The translations under genes were made by a program, and so were the position numbers. Source: an uncultured Faecalibacterium sp. (GTDB lineage Bacteria > Bacillota > Clostridia > Oscillospirales > Ruminococcaceae). Taken from it: 64,000 nucleotides of DNA. Under the pieces are notes generated by a model. It had not been told where the DNA came from, made no database searches, and worked only from the letters and a program-made list of their open reading frames with translations. Positions 35,179 to 43,749 of the stretch are shown here, piece by piece. The stretch lies in the NCBI GenBank assembly GCA_934512105.1, contig CAKSWQ010000002.1, positions 1-64,000 of the forward strand, written 5' to 3'. Within the stretch, counting starts at the first letter, position 1; each line of letters begins with the position of its first letter.

Positions 35179-35233
35179 AATGCGTTTCGACGGTGCATTG
35201 ACGTTTTGACATAACGTTATATCAAACAAAAGT

Positions 35234-35301
35234 AAAAGCGTCTGCAACAATTTCGTCTGGATCCTAAAAGTTCCGCGAAATTTTGTTGCAGACGCTTTTT
35301 T
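35234..35301 (+). terminator. terminator after the Na/Pi-PhoU gene
   Basis: A long stem (about 17 bp plus extension across a bulge, arms 35234-35255 and 35276-35297) ends in a T-run. Confidence 0.82.
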
Positions 35302-35311
35302 AGTGCCTGAA

Positions 35312-35434
35312 CCCTCTCAGGCGCTGACGCGCCAGCTCCCCCGAAGGGGGAGCTTTTTGCAGTTTTCGGCAAAGGCAGATCAAGCTCCCCCCCTCGGGGG
35401 AGCTGGCAAAGCCGTAAGGCTTTGACTGAGAGGG
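35312..35434. repeat. compound palindromic intergenic repeat, two inverted half-units
   Basis: The element is bounded by CCCTCTCAG (35312-35320) and CTGAGAGGG (35426-35434). Each half has the plan GGGGGAGCT, then TGGC, then a variable small hairpin, then CTGAGAGGG. The right half (35396-35434) has hairpin AAAGCC-GTA-AGGCTTT. The left half, read on the minus strand, has GGCGC-GTCA-GCGCC. Each half also contains its own AGCTCCCC/GGGGAGCT hairpin. The next gene's stop lies about 15 bases beyond. A related unit occurs at 48273-48319. Confidence 0.85.
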
Positions 35435-35448
35435 TTTTGTGCCTGCAT

Positions 35449-35823
35449 TTACTCCCCCAGATCTTCCAGCAGCAGGTCCAGCTCCCGGGGACTGTTGACC
35501 ACAAGCCCGCGCTTGATGCGCAAAGCGTCGTTTTCCGGCAGAAGATTGGTGTAGATGCCGGTCACGCGGATCAGGGTGCCCGGGGTGCCGTCGGCGCGGC
35601 AGGTGTACACCGCCACCCGCCCGCCGCAGTCTTGCAGGCAGTAGCGGGCAGCATCCGTCTGGGGCACTGCCTGCGCGGCAAGGCTCAGGGGGGAAGCGGG
35701 GTCGGTCTCGGACCCGGCGGGGCTTTGAGACAGCGGCAGCTTTGGCAGCGCCATCCAGAACAGACTGAATACAATGGTGAATACGCAAAGCCCGTAGAAC
35801 AGGCAGACAGACAGCTTGCGCAT
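35449..35823 (-). CDS. BofC-like single-pass membrane protein
   Basis: This is a 124-residue protein with one N-terminal membrane helix (about 5-25), a Ser/Pro/Ala linker, and a C-terminal domain reading Y-C-L-Q-D-C-G-G-R-V-A-V-Y, I-R-V-T-G-I-Y, L-L-P-E-N-D and L-D-L-L-L-E-D. This resembles the BofC C-terminal domain of clostridial proteins. AAGGGAG about 9 bases before the ATG sets the start at 35823. BofC in Bacillus regulates a sporulation signalling protease, but this gene stands alone and the likely host does not sporulate, so function is open. Confidence 0.6.
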   Translation of the reverse strand: MRKLSVCLFYGLCVFTIVFSLFWMALPKLPLSQSPAGSETDPASPLSLAAQAVPQTDAARYCLQDCGGRVAVYTCRADGTPGTLIRVTGIYTNLLPENDALRIKRGLVVNSPRELDLLLEDLGE

Positions 35824-35957
35824 AAAAAACACTCCCTTCTCCGGTAAGTATGCCCCATTTTTGCGGATAGCAGACAATTTTCACACGCGGGCACTGTACT
35901 TTCCGTGGCGGAGTGTGTTATACTATTTATATCTGCTCAGCGCGCAAAGATTGGTTC

Positions 35958-35986
35958 TTGCCCGGCTGGGGCTTGCGTGCTATAAT
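35958..35986 (+). promoter_or_regulatory. promoter of the penicillin-binding protein gene
   Basis: TTGCCC (35958-35963), a 17-bp spacer and TATAAT (35981-35986). Confidence 0.7.
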
Positions 35987-36061
35987 ATGGTATTGCAGTT
36001 TGAAGTTTCGTGTCACAAGCGATGTGGATAAAGTCCGGCGCAGCAATGCCCGGCAACAGTC

Positions 36062-38644
36062 TTGAAATGTCAGGAGGCGATCCCTATCTCCAACAATGAG
36101 ATGAGAAAGATCCATCGGAGCGGCGAGGAGCAGTCTGCCCGCCCGGTGGGACGTAAGGTCAATGTTTCCCAGAGCCGCCGCGAGGCACGCCCCGCAGCGG
36201 AAAACCGTACCCGCGGGCCAAAGGCACCCAAAAGTCCCAAGCCGCCGAAGGAAAAGAGCAAGCACCCTATTCTGCGGTTCATCGGCCGCACCATTGCCAC
36301 GGTGCTCTGCCTTGGCATCATGCTGGGCAGCGTGGTGGCTGTGGGCATGGTGTACTATGTGGTGCAGGCTACTGCCAACGACGGAAACCTGCTGGACCTG
36401 GACAACATCCAGCTGAGTCAGTCCAGTGTGGTGGTAGCTACCGACCCGGATACCGGCGCACAGGTGGAGTATGCTACCCTGCGCTCTTCCAACAGCCACC
36501 GCGTTTGGGCAGACCTTGAGCAGATCCCCTCCAACTTGCAGTATGCCTTCATCTGCACCGAGGACAAGGATTTCTACTCAGAGCCCGGCGTCAACTTCAA
36601 GCGCACCATCGGTGCAATGATCAACGAGTATCTGCTGCCCATTTACAGCTCCAAGCAGGGCGCATCCACGCTGGAGCAGCAGCTCATCAAGAACCTGACC
36701 GATGACAACAGCGCCAGCGGCATCGATGGTGCACTGCGTAAGGTGCGCGAGATCTACCGCGCCCTCTGCCTGAGCCGCAGCTACTCCAAGGAAACCATTC
36801 TGGAAGCCTACCTGAACACCATCAGCTTTACCGGTACCATTCAGGGCGTGCAGACAGCGGCCAACGAGTACTTCAACAAGGATGTCAGCCAGCTGAGCCT
36901 GTGGGAGTGCGCCACCATTGCCTCTATTACCAAAAACCCCACCAACTATAACCCCTATACGAACCCTGAAAACCTGATCAATCGCCGCAATTTTATCATG
37001 TACAATATGTGGCAGCAGGGCGTGATCAGCGAAGAAGACTACCGCAACGGCGCTGCACAGCCCCTTGTGCTGGCCGAAGAGGACAGCGGCAAAAAGCCCA
37101 GCACCGTCACCTCCTACTTTACCGATGCACTGTTCAACGAGGTCGTGCAGGATATCATGGCCAAGGAGGGCATCACCGAGTCCGAGGCGCAGAAGCTGCT
37201 CTATACCGGCGGCTTTACCATCGAGGCGACTGTCAACACCAAATTGCAGTCCCAGATGGAAAACCTGATGCTCAACACCGACGATGCTTACTTCCCGGCG
37301 GGCTGGCATGAGGAAGAGGTCACCTCCATCTCGGACGATGATGTGCAGGTGTTCAATGAGGATGGTACCCCCAAGACCCGTACCGGCGAGGACGGCACCA
37401 TCTACTATTACCGCAACGTGCGCACGCAGGCTGCCATGGTCACGCTGGACTATGACGGCAACGTGCTGGCCATTGTGGGCGGCTTGGGCGAAAAGACCAA
37501 GAGCCTTTCCCTGAACCGCGCCTACAACGTGGAGCGGCAGACCGGTTCTACCATCAAGCCCATCGGCGCCTATGCACTGGGCATCGAGTACGGTCTGGTC
37601 AACTGGTCCACCATGCTCAACAACTCCCCCCTGTACCAGAAGCAGGATATGATCATCCGGGACGAGGACTACTGCCGCCGCAACGGCCTGATGGGCCTTT
37701 CTGACAAGCAGCTCCGCGCTTACCCCAACGCATGGCGCAGCTGGCCGCGCAACTATGGCGGCAACTACGGCGACGGCAGCGATATCCCGCTGTGGAATGG
37801 CCTTGCCCGCTCGCTGAACACCATCGCGGTGCGCGTGGGCGACCTTGTGGGCGCAAGCAATATCTTCAACTTCGTCTACAACACCCTGCAGCTGAATACG
37901 CTGAATCCCACCAACGACGTGGGTCTGGCGCAGATGGTCATGGGCAGCCAGACCAAGGGCGTTACGCCCATGGCGCTGGCCGCAGCCTTCCAGATCTTCT
38001 ATGACGGCGAGTACACCACCCCGCACCTGTACACCCGTGTGCTGGATCGGGAAGGCAACATCTATCTGGAAAACAACGCCACCAGCTATCAGGCGCTGAC
38101 CCCGGATACCGCTTATGTCATGAACCGTCTGCTGAAGAACGTTCTGTTCTCCAGCGTAGGTACTGCCAGCGGCCGTTACCCCAACTCCAACGGCATGGAG
38201 GCCTTTGGTAAGACCGGTACGGCCAGCGACGAAAAGGATCTGTGGTTCGTGGGTGGCACGCCTTACTATGTCACCGCTGTATGGTGGGGCTACGATGCAC
38301 CTTACGATATGACCAGGACTCTGTCCAAGCAGCAGGCCAAGACCCGCACCTGTGTGATGGCGTGGAAGGCACTGATGGAACAGGCACAGGCAGACTTGCC
38401 CTATAAGGCATTCCCCACCTCCGCAGGTGTGGTGGAGCAGCGCTACTGCACCCAGAGCGGCCTTCTGGCCGGTGCGCACTGCCCGAACACTGCTGTGGGC
38501 TTCTACCGTGCCGATGATCTGCCCGATACCTGCACCTACTCCCACGGTGCAGCGCGGGCTGCTGCCTCTACCGAGAACACAGACGGCGCTGTGCCCACCC
38601 AGCCGGTCATCCCCACCGACACCAGTGCGCTGGATACGGAATAA
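36062..38644 (+). CDS. class A penicillin-binding protein (transglycosylase/transpeptidase)
   Basis: This bifunctional peptidoglycan synthase has up to 860 residues. A basic cytoplasmic N-terminus and one membrane helix (about 78-103) come first. The GT51 domain follows with catalytic Glu about 167 in T-E-D-K-D-F-Y and G-A-S-T-L-E-Q-Q-L-I-K-N-L. The transpeptidase domain has S496-T-I-K (active Ser), R-S-L-N-T and K717-T-G-T-A. The start is uncertain: AGGAGG (36072-36077) fits no ATG, GTG or TTG. The nearest in-frame codon at 8 bases is ATC (36086); TTG 36062 and ATG 36101 have poor sites. The C-terminal tail is Thr/Pro-rich. Confidence 0.93.
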   Translation: MKCQEAIPISNNEMRKIHRSGEEQSARPVGRKVNVSQSRREARPAAENRTRGPKAPKSPKPPKEKSKHPILRFIGRTIATVLCLGIMLGSVVAVGMVYYVVQATANDGNLLDLDNIQLSQSSVVVATDPDTGAQVEYATLRSSNSHRVWADLEQIPSNLQYAFICTEDKDFYSEPGVNFKRTIGAMINEYLLPIYSSKQGASTLEQQLIKNLTDDNSASGIDGALRKVREIYRALCLSRSYSKETILEAYLNTISFTGTIQGVQTAANEYFNKDVSQLSLWECATIASITKNPTNYNPYTNPENLINRRNFIMYNMWQQGVISEEDYRNGAAQPLVLAEEDSGKKPSTVTSYFTDALFNEVVQDIMAKEGITESEAQKLLYTGGFTIEATVNTKLQSQMENLMLNTDDAYFPAGWHEEEVTSISDDDVQVFNEDGTPKTRTGEDGTIYYYRNVRTQAAMVTLDYDGNVLAIVGGLGEKTKSLSLNRAYNVERQTGSTIKPIGAYALGIEYGLVNWSTMLNNSPLYQKQDMIIRDEDYCRRNGLMGLSDKQLRAYPNAWRSWPRNYGGNYGDGSDIPLWNGLARSLNTIAVRVGDLVGASNIFNFVYNTLQLNTLNPTNDVGLAQMVMGSQTKGVTPMALAAAFQIFYDGEYTTPHLYTRVLDREGNIYLENNATSYQALTPDTAYVMNRLLKNVLFSSVGTASGRYPNSNGMEAFGKTGTASDEKDLWFVGGTPYYVTAVWWGYDAPYDMTRTLSKQQAKTRTCVMAWKALMEQAQADLPYKAFPTSAGVVEQRYCTQSGLLAGAHCPNTAVGFYRADDLPDTCTYSHGAARAAASTENTDGAVPTQPVIPTDTSALDTE

Positions 38645-38733
38645 GGGCAAAAATCGTACTTTTTCGCCCCTTTGCTGAAAAATCCGGCAAGGACAGGGCG
38701 CGCTTTACAAGACAAAACTGGACAAAGTGACAA

Positions 38734-38778
38734 AATAGCATCCGGGCTCTTGCATTGCAGGGGTTCGGATGCTATTAT
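38734..38778 (+). promoter_or_regulatory. promoter embedded in an 11-bp inverted repeat, before the ACT-hom-thrB-lysC genes
   Basis: TTGCAT (38750-38755), a 17-bp spacer and TATTAT (38773-38778) form a promoter. AATAGCATCCG (38734-38744) and CGGATGCTATT (38766-38776) are perfect inverted repeats, and the right arm includes part of the -10 box. It may be an operator, or a terminator for the upstream gene doubling as promoter. Confidence 0.6.
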
Positions 38779-38817
38779 ATTTTCTGCAAGAACACTTGTG
38801 TTTGAGAGGTGAACAAG

Positions 38818-39249
38818 TTGGAACGCCGTTTTTATCTGGTGGATGCGCAGGTGCTGCCGGAAGTTTTTCTCAAGGTGGTGCGCGCCAAGGAGCTGCTGGC
38901 CAGCGGAGAAGCCCGCAGCATTTCGGCTGCGACCCGTGCCGTAGAGCTTTCGCGCAGCGCATTTTATAAGTATAAGGATTGTATCTTTGATTCTGAGAAC
39001 GGCCGTGAGGTCATCACGGTCATGGCTACCCTGCGGGATGAGACCGGTGCGCTGCAAAGCCTTTTGGCGGGCATCAGCGCCGCAGGTGCCAGTATTGTGA
39101 CCATCAACCAGTCCACCCCGGAAAATGGGGCTGCGCTGGTGGCGGTCACCATCCGCACCGATACCATGCAGATGTCCCCGGAGGAACTGACCGAAAAGCT
39201 TTCGCGCCAGCGCATGGTCGTGGGTGTGCGCTGTGGGTATAACCTGTAA
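38818..39249 (+). CDS. UPF0735-type ACT-domain protein (PheB/ThrR-like)
   Basis: This 143-residue probable amino-acid-responsive regulator has an N-terminal part R-R-F-Y-L-V-D-A-Q-V-L-P-E-V and a helix-turn-helix-like S-I-S-A-A-T-R-A-V-E-L-S-R-S-A-F-Y-K-Y. A C-terminal ACT domain (about 70-140) follows with T-L-R-D-E-T-G-A-L. The TTG at 38818, 6 bases after GAGAGGTG, has the better ribosome site; a GTG at 38809 is the alternative. It precedes hom by 27 bases, so threonine-pathway regulation is a reasonable inference; the Bacillus relative ThrR/PheB lies next to hom-thrCB or pheA. Confidence 0.82.
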   Translation: MERRFYLVDAQVLPEVFLKVVRAKELLASGEARSISAATRAVELSRSAFYKYKDCIFDSENGREVITVMATLRDETGALQSLLAGISAAGASIVTINQSTPENGAALVAVTIRTDTMQMSPEELTEKLSRQRMVVGVRCGYNL

Positions 39250-39276
39250 CAAAACAGGAAACGAGGGAAAGAGAGT

Positions 39277-40512
39277 ATGGCTAAAATTGCAATTCTGGGC
39301 TTTGGCACGGTGGGCAGCGGCGTATACGAGGTGCTGTGCCACAATGCTGCAAGCGTCTCCCGCCGGGCTGGCGAACCGGTGGAGGTAAAGTACATTCTGG
39401 ACCCGAAGGATTTTACCGGCAACCCGGTGGAGCCTTTGGTGGTGAAGAGTATTGATGTGATCCTGCAGGACCCGGAGATCCGGGTGGTGGTGGAGACCAT
39501 CGGCGGCACCCGCTTTGCTTACCCCTACGTCAAGGCGTGTCTGGAGAGCGGCCGCAGCGTGTGCACCTCCAACAAGGAGATGGTGGCCACCTACGGCGCA
39601 GAGCTGCTGGCACTGGCCAAGGAGCACGACTGCGCCTTCCTGTTCGAGGCCTCTGTGGGCGGCGGTACCCCCATCATCACCCCCATGCACCAGTGTCTGG
39701 CGGCTAACGTCATCACCGAGGTGGAGGGCATCGTGAACGGTACCACCAACTTCATGCTCACAAAGATGGTGCGGGAGGGCCTCGGCTTTGAGGATGCGCT
39801 GCACATCGCGCAGGAGCTGGGCTACGCCGAGACCAAGGACCCCAGCGATGACGTGGACGGCCGCGACGCCTGCCGCAAGATCGCCATCCTGTCCTCCATG
39901 GTATGCGGCCACCAGATCTACCCCCAGAACATCCCCACCCGGGGCATCCGGGCCATTACCACCGCCGATGTGGCCAGCGCCGAAAAGCTGGGCTGCGTCA
40001 TCAAGCTGATCGCATGGATGAAGCTTGGCAAGGACGGCAGCGTAGCCGCCGGTGTAGAGCCGTGTCTGGTGCCCAAGGCAAACCAGCTGGCCAGCGTGGA
40101 CGATGTGTTCAACGCGGTGCTGGTCAAGGGCGATATGCTGGGCGATGTGGTGTTCTACGGCAAGGGCGCAGGCAAGCTGCCCACCGCCAGCGCTGTGGTG
40201 GCAGACGTGGTGGACGCCCTGAAAAACGGCGCACAGGTGCACGACAGCCTGTTCTGGCAGCCTGCGGACCCGGTGGATGGAATGCTCACCGACCCGGCTC
40301 CCGCTGCATATTATGTGCGTGTGGCGGGCATTGCACCCGCTGTGGTGGAGGCCATCTACGGCTACGGCAAGGTGGTGGATGAGCGGTACGAAGGCTGCGC
40401 CTACTTTGTGGAGCGCGCCGACGAGCGTGCGCTGGCCGAGGCCGCGCGCAAGGTGGAGGCCGTGGGCGGCAGCGTGAAGCTGGTGCTCAAGCGTCTGCCC
40501 GAGGAAGTGTAA
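39277..40512 (+). CDS. hom: homoserine dehydrogenase
   Basis: Hom reduces aspartate semialdehyde to homoserine. This 411-residue protein has an N-terminal NAD(P) site I-L-G-F-G-T-V-G-S-G. The catalytic domain contains G-I-V-N-G-T-T-N-F-M-L and the conserved E-L-G-Y-A-E-T-K-D-P-S-D-D-V-D-G-R-D segment with the catalytic Lys and Asp. A C-terminal region of about 70 residues looks like a compact ACT-type domain, which would allow threonine feedback. ACGAGGGAAAGAG precedes the ATG. It lies in an ACT protein-hom-thrB-lysC cluster. Confidence 0.95.
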   Translation: MAKIAILGFGTVGSGVYEVLCHNAASVSRRAGEPVEVKYILDPKDFTGNPVEPLVVKSIDVILQDPEIRVVVETIGGTRFAYPYVKACLESGRSVCTSNKEMVATYGAELLALAKEHDCAFLFEASVGGGTPIITPMHQCLAANVITEVEGIVNGTTNFMLTKMVREGLGFEDALHIAQELGYAETKDPSDDVDGRDACRKIAILSSMVCGHQIYPQNIPTRGIRAITTADVASAEKLGCVIKLIAWMKLGKDGSVAAGVEPCLVPKANQLASVDDVFNAVLVKGDMLGDVVFYGKGAGKLPTASAVVADVVDALKNGAQVHDSLFWQPADPVDGMLTDPAPAAYYVRVAGIAPAVVEAIYGYGKVVDERYEGCAYFVERADERALAEAARKVEAVGGSVKLVLKRLPEEV

Positions 40513-40530
40513 CGGAAAGGAACTGCGGCA

Positions 40531-41436
40531 ATGAAAATCAAGGTTTCGGTCCCTGCCACCAGCGCCAATGTGGGCTCCGGCTTCGATGCGCTGGGTCTGG
40601 CAGTAACGTTGTACAACACGGTCACCTTTGAGGACAGCGAGGCGCTGGAGATCTCGGCATCGGACGGCACCCGCATCCCCCGGGGCGAGTCGAATCTCGT
40701 GTACCGCTCTGCCAAGGGTCTGTTCGAAAAAGTGGGCAAGCAGATCCCGCCCCTCAAGATCACCCAGACGAACCCCATCCCCATGGCACGCGGTCTGGGC
40801 TCTTCTTCGGCCTGCATCATCGCGGGTCTGCTGGGCGCAAACCGGATGCTGGGCGATGTGCTCAACACGCAGGAATTGCTCACGCTGGCAACTGCCATTG
40901 AGGGACACCCCGATAACGTGGCTCCGGCCCTGTTGGGCGGCCTGACCAGCAGCGTGTTCGAGGACGGCAAGGTGTATTCGGTCAAGCGGAATGTGGACGA
41001 AAGCCTCTGCTTTGCCGCCATCGTGCCGGACTACAAGCTGCTGACCGAAGCAGCCCGTGCAGCCCTGCCCAAGGAGGTATCCCATAAGGACGCGGTGTAT
41101 AATCTGTCCCGTGCGGCGCTGGTGCCCGCAGCCTTCTGCGAGGGTCGGCACGACCTGCTGGCCATTGCCACCGAGGATAAGCTGCACCAGCAGTACCGGA
41201 TGCCCTTGATGCCCGGCTCCCGCGAGGTATTCGATATGGCGCGGCTGTGCGGCGCAAAGGCCGTGTATGTCTCCGGTGCAGGCAGCACCGTAATGGCTGT
41301 GGCAGAAAAGGCCGAGGCCGAAAAGTTCTATTCCAAGCTGGAAAAAGGTCTGGAGCTGCTGGAAGGTCTGGACGGATGTGAAGCATTTACACTGTTGCAG
41401 CTGGATGCCGATAACACCGGCGCGACCGTGGAATGA
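40531..41436 (+). CDS. thrB: homoserine kinase
   Basis: ThrB phosphorylates homoserine with ATP. This 301-residue GHMK-family kinase has N-terminal V-P-A-T-S-A-N-V-G-S-G-F-D, the ATP loop P-M-A-R-G-L-G-S-S-S-A near residues 86-96, and the C-terminal motif Y-V-S-G-A-G-S-T. It is 18 bases after hom, with GAAAGGAA as ribosome site. threonine synthase (thrC) is not in the window, so the last step must be encoded elsewhere. Confidence 0.95.
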   Translation: MKIKVSVPATSANVGSGFDALGLAVTLYNTVTFEDSEALEISASDGTRIPRGESNLVYRSAKGLFEKVGKQIPPLKITQTNPIPMARGLGSSSACIIAGLLGANRMLGDVLNTQELLTLATAIEGHPDNVAPALLGGLTSSVFEDGKVYSVKRNVDESLCFAAIVPDYKLLTEAARAALPKEVSHKDAVYNLSRAALVPAAFCEGRHDLLAIATEDKLHQQYRMPLMPGSREVFDMARLCGAKAVYVSGAGSTVMAVAEKAEAEKFYSKLEKGLELLEGLDGCEAFTLLQLDADNTGATVE

Positions 41437-41518
41437 TAAACGGGTAAGGGAAGTGCAAGAACGCTTCCGCCCGGCAAGCCCCCGCAAATGCGGGGCGTAA
41501 AGAGGAGAGTGACAAGAT

Positions 41519-42718
41519 ATGGCGTTGATCGTACAGAAATTCGGCGGTTCTTCCGTAAAGGACCGTGACCGTATCTTCAACGTTGCGCGGATCGTGGCCA
41601 ACACCCACAACGCGGGCAATGACGTAGTGGTGGTAGTCTCCGCACAGGGCGACACCACCGATGACCTGATCGCCAAGGCAGGGGAGATCACCCATAACCC
41701 CTCGGCGCGTGAGATGGATATGCTGCTGGCCTCCGGCGAGCAGATCAGCATCGCACTGCTGGCCATGGCGCTGAACGAGCTGGGCTGCCATGCCATCAGC
41801 CTGACCGGCTGGCAGGCGGGCTTCCGCACCGACCGTGCCTACACCAAGGCGCGCATCACCCGGCTGGAGACCGAGCGGATCTCCTCCGAGCTGGAGCGCA
41901 ACCGTGTGGTGGTGGTGGCAGGCTTCCAGGGCTTGAACAAGCTGGACGATATCACCACGCTGGGACGCGGCGGCTCCGATACCAGTGCTGTGGCCATTGC
42001 CGCTGCCCTGCACGCTGACCGCTGCCAGATCTACACGGATGTGGAAGGCGTTTACACCGCCGACCCGCGCAAGGTGCGCAACACCCGCAAGCTGGAGGAG
42101 ATCACCTTTGACGAGATGCTGGAGCTGGCATCTCTGGGCGCACAGGTGCTGAACAACCGCAGCGTGGAGCTGGCTAAAAAGTACAATGTGGAGCTGGAGG
42201 TGCTCTCCAGCCTGAACCCCATCCCGGGTACGGTGGTTAAGGAGGTTACAAAGGACATGGAAGGTATGCTGATCAAGGGTGTCGCCAAGGACACCGATGT
42301 TGCCGTTATCACGATTCTCAACGTTCCCGATGAGCCGGGCATGAGCTTTAGGATCTTCGGTCTGCTGGCACAGAAGAACATCAACGTGGACATCATTCTG
42401 CAGTCTACCGGCCGCGACGGCAAGAAGGACATCAGCTTTACCTGTTCCGAAGGCGAAGCCGAACTGGCCATGCGTGTGCTGAAGGACAGCGCACACTTCA
42501 GCGATGTCAGCGTGGACACCACCTGCGCCAAGGTCTCCATCGTGGGTGCCGGTATGCAGAGCCACAGCGGCGTTGCTTCCAAGATGTTCGAGGCACTGTC
42601 CAACAACAATATCAACATCAAGATGATCTCCACCAGCGAGATCAAGATCTCCTGCATCATCGACCGTGCAGACGCCGACAAGGCTGTCAGCGCTATCCAC
42701 GATATGCTGTTTGACTGA
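41519..42718 (+). CDS. lysC: aspartate kinase
   Basis: This 399-residue monofunctional aspartokinase opens the aspartate family pathway. The N-terminal kinase signature is V-Q-K-F-G-G-S-S-V. G-F-Q-G and G-R-G-G-S-D-T-S-A-V lie in the catalytic domain. Two ACT domains fill the C-terminus (about 265-399), which makes it a feedback-regulated type. AGAGGAGAG lies about 9 bases before ATG. A small GC hairpin lies in the 82-base gap after thrB; no lysine riboswitch is seen. A terminator follows. Confidence 0.95.
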   Translation: MALIVQKFGGSSVKDRDRIFNVARIVANTHNAGNDVVVVVSAQGDTTDDLIAKAGEITHNPSAREMDMLLASGEQISIALLAMALNELGCHAISLTGWQAGFRTDRAYTKARITRLETERISSELERNRVVVVAGFQGLNKLDDITTLGRGGSDTSAVAIAAALHADRCQIYTDVEGVYTADPRKVRNTRKLEEITFDEMLELASLGAQVLNNRSVELAKKYNVELEVLSSLNPIPGTVVKEVTKDMEGMLIKGVAKDTDVAVITILNVPDEPGMSFRIFGLLAQKNINVDIILQSTGRDGKKDISFTCSEGEAELAMRVLKDSAHFSDVSVDTTCAKVSIVGAGMQSHSGVASKMFEALSNNNINIKMISTSEIKISCIIDRADADKAVSAIHDMLFD

Positions 42719-42741
42719 TCTGTGTAAAATTTTTGGTTATG

Positions 42742-42785
42742 GCCTGTCTGCTCCCTGCCGGGAGCGGGCGGGTCATAATTTTTTT
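42742..42785 (+). terminator. terminator after lysC
   Basis: About 14 bp of stem including G-U pairs (42742-42755 with 42760-42773) around a 4-base loop is followed by ATAATTTTTTT. Confidence 0.75.
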
Positions 42786-42798
42786 ACACACGGCGGCG

Positions 42799-42827
42799 TT
42801 TACACAAATTGCAAAGGGGTGTATAAT
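42799..42827 (+). promoter_or_regulatory. promoter of the D,D-carboxypeptidase gene
   Basis: TTTACA (42799-42804), a 17-bp spacer and TATAAT (42822-42827). Confidence 0.75.
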
Positions 42828-42887
42828 ATAGTTTGAATCTGTGCGGCGCACCGGCGCTGCAACAACGCCGAAAAGGAGCCCCGCCGC

Positions 42888-43706
42888 ATGAGTGAACCCA
42901 CCCGTACCTCCAGAGCGCCTGCCGATAAGCGCCTGACCTATCAACAATGGAAGCGCCGCAAAATGCTGCGGCTGGCCCGCAACTGGGTGCTGTTTCTGGC
43001 CGGCTGCGCTGCGGTGGTGGCGCTGCTGACCGGCGGCATCCTGTGGCTGCTGCCCAAGGTGCACGGCCTGCTGACCGGGCCAAAGGTATTTGCAGCCAGC
43101 GTGTACGACGGCACAGACTATGTGTTCAACGCCGCAGATGCGCGGCTTACGCTGGTGAATGCCAACCTGCCCTATACTGCCGAGCCGACCCCGCTGCTGG
43201 ACATCGCCGACGAGGCCACTGGTCAGCAGCTGGAGGCCGAAGCCGCCATGCAGTACCGCAGCATGGCCGCCGCCGCGCAGGCGGATGGGGTCAGCCTGAC
43301 CCTTGTGGCCGGTTATCAGGACGCCGACACCCGGCAGACTGCCTATGAAGCCCGGGTGCAGACCTACCGCGATAAGCGCAAGAGCGAGGAGGCCGCCCGT
43401 CTGGCGGCTACCATCCAGCCCGCCGCCAATGCCAACGAGCACGGCACCGGTTATGCGGCAGATATCCTCAGCGCGGACGACCCGCAGCAGGACACAAGCT
43501 TTGCCGAGACCCGCGCCTACGAGTGGCTTGCGGCCTACGCGGCGGAATACGGCTTTATCCTGCGCTACCCGCAGGACAGGCAGGCAGCCACCGGCATCGT
43601 GTTCGAGCCGTGGCACTGGCGCTATGTGGGGGTGGAAAACGCCCTTGCCATCCGTGCCAGCGGCCTGAGCTTGGAAGAGTTCATCGCCCTGCAGCGGGCA
43701 GACTGA
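42888..43706 (+). CDS. membrane-anchored VanY-type D-alanyl-D-alanine carboxypeptidase (M15B)
   Basis: This 272-residue protein has a basic N-terminus, one membrane helix (about 32-55) and an extracellular M15B peptidase domain. The Zn and catalytic motifs are visible: N-E-H-G-T-G-Y-A-A-D (His and Asp ligands) and E-P-W-H-W-R-Y-V-G (catalytic Glu and His ligand). It would trim the terminal D-Ala from peptidoglycan stems. AAGGAG precedes the ATG at 42888. The M16 protease pair and lgt follow, giving a run of envelope genes. Confidence 0.88.
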   Translation: MSEPTRTSRAPADKRLTYQQWKRRKMLRLARNWVLFLAGCAAVVALLTGGILWLLPKVHGLLTGPKVFAASVYDGTDYVFNAADARLTLVNANLPYTAEPTPLLDIADEATGQQLEAEAAMQYRSMAAAAQADGVSLTLVAGYQDADTRQTAYEARVQTYRDKRKSEEAARLAATIQPAANANEHGTGYAADILSADDPQQDTSFAETRAYEWLAAYAAEYGFILRYPQDRQAATGIVFEPWHWRYVGVENALAIRASGLSLEEFIALQRAD

Positions 43707-43749
43707 ATCAAATGCTCTGTGCTGCGGCACAGAGAGAAGGGAACTATCA

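Noticed and set aside
38645..39276. T-box leader before the threonine genes
   Set aside because: The leader from the predicted start to the ACT gene is only about 30 bases; there is no T-box consensus or specifier stem.
41437..41518. Lysine riboswitch before lysC
   Set aside because: The gap is 82 bases, too short for the lysine aptamer; only a small GC hairpin is present.
38536..41829. A minus-strand open frame of 1097 codons across pbp end, ACT, hom and thrB
   Set aside because: It is antisense to four well-supported genes; its Leu/His/Gly/Gln-rich composition is what GC-rich codon use produces on the opposite strand, and it has no family motifs.
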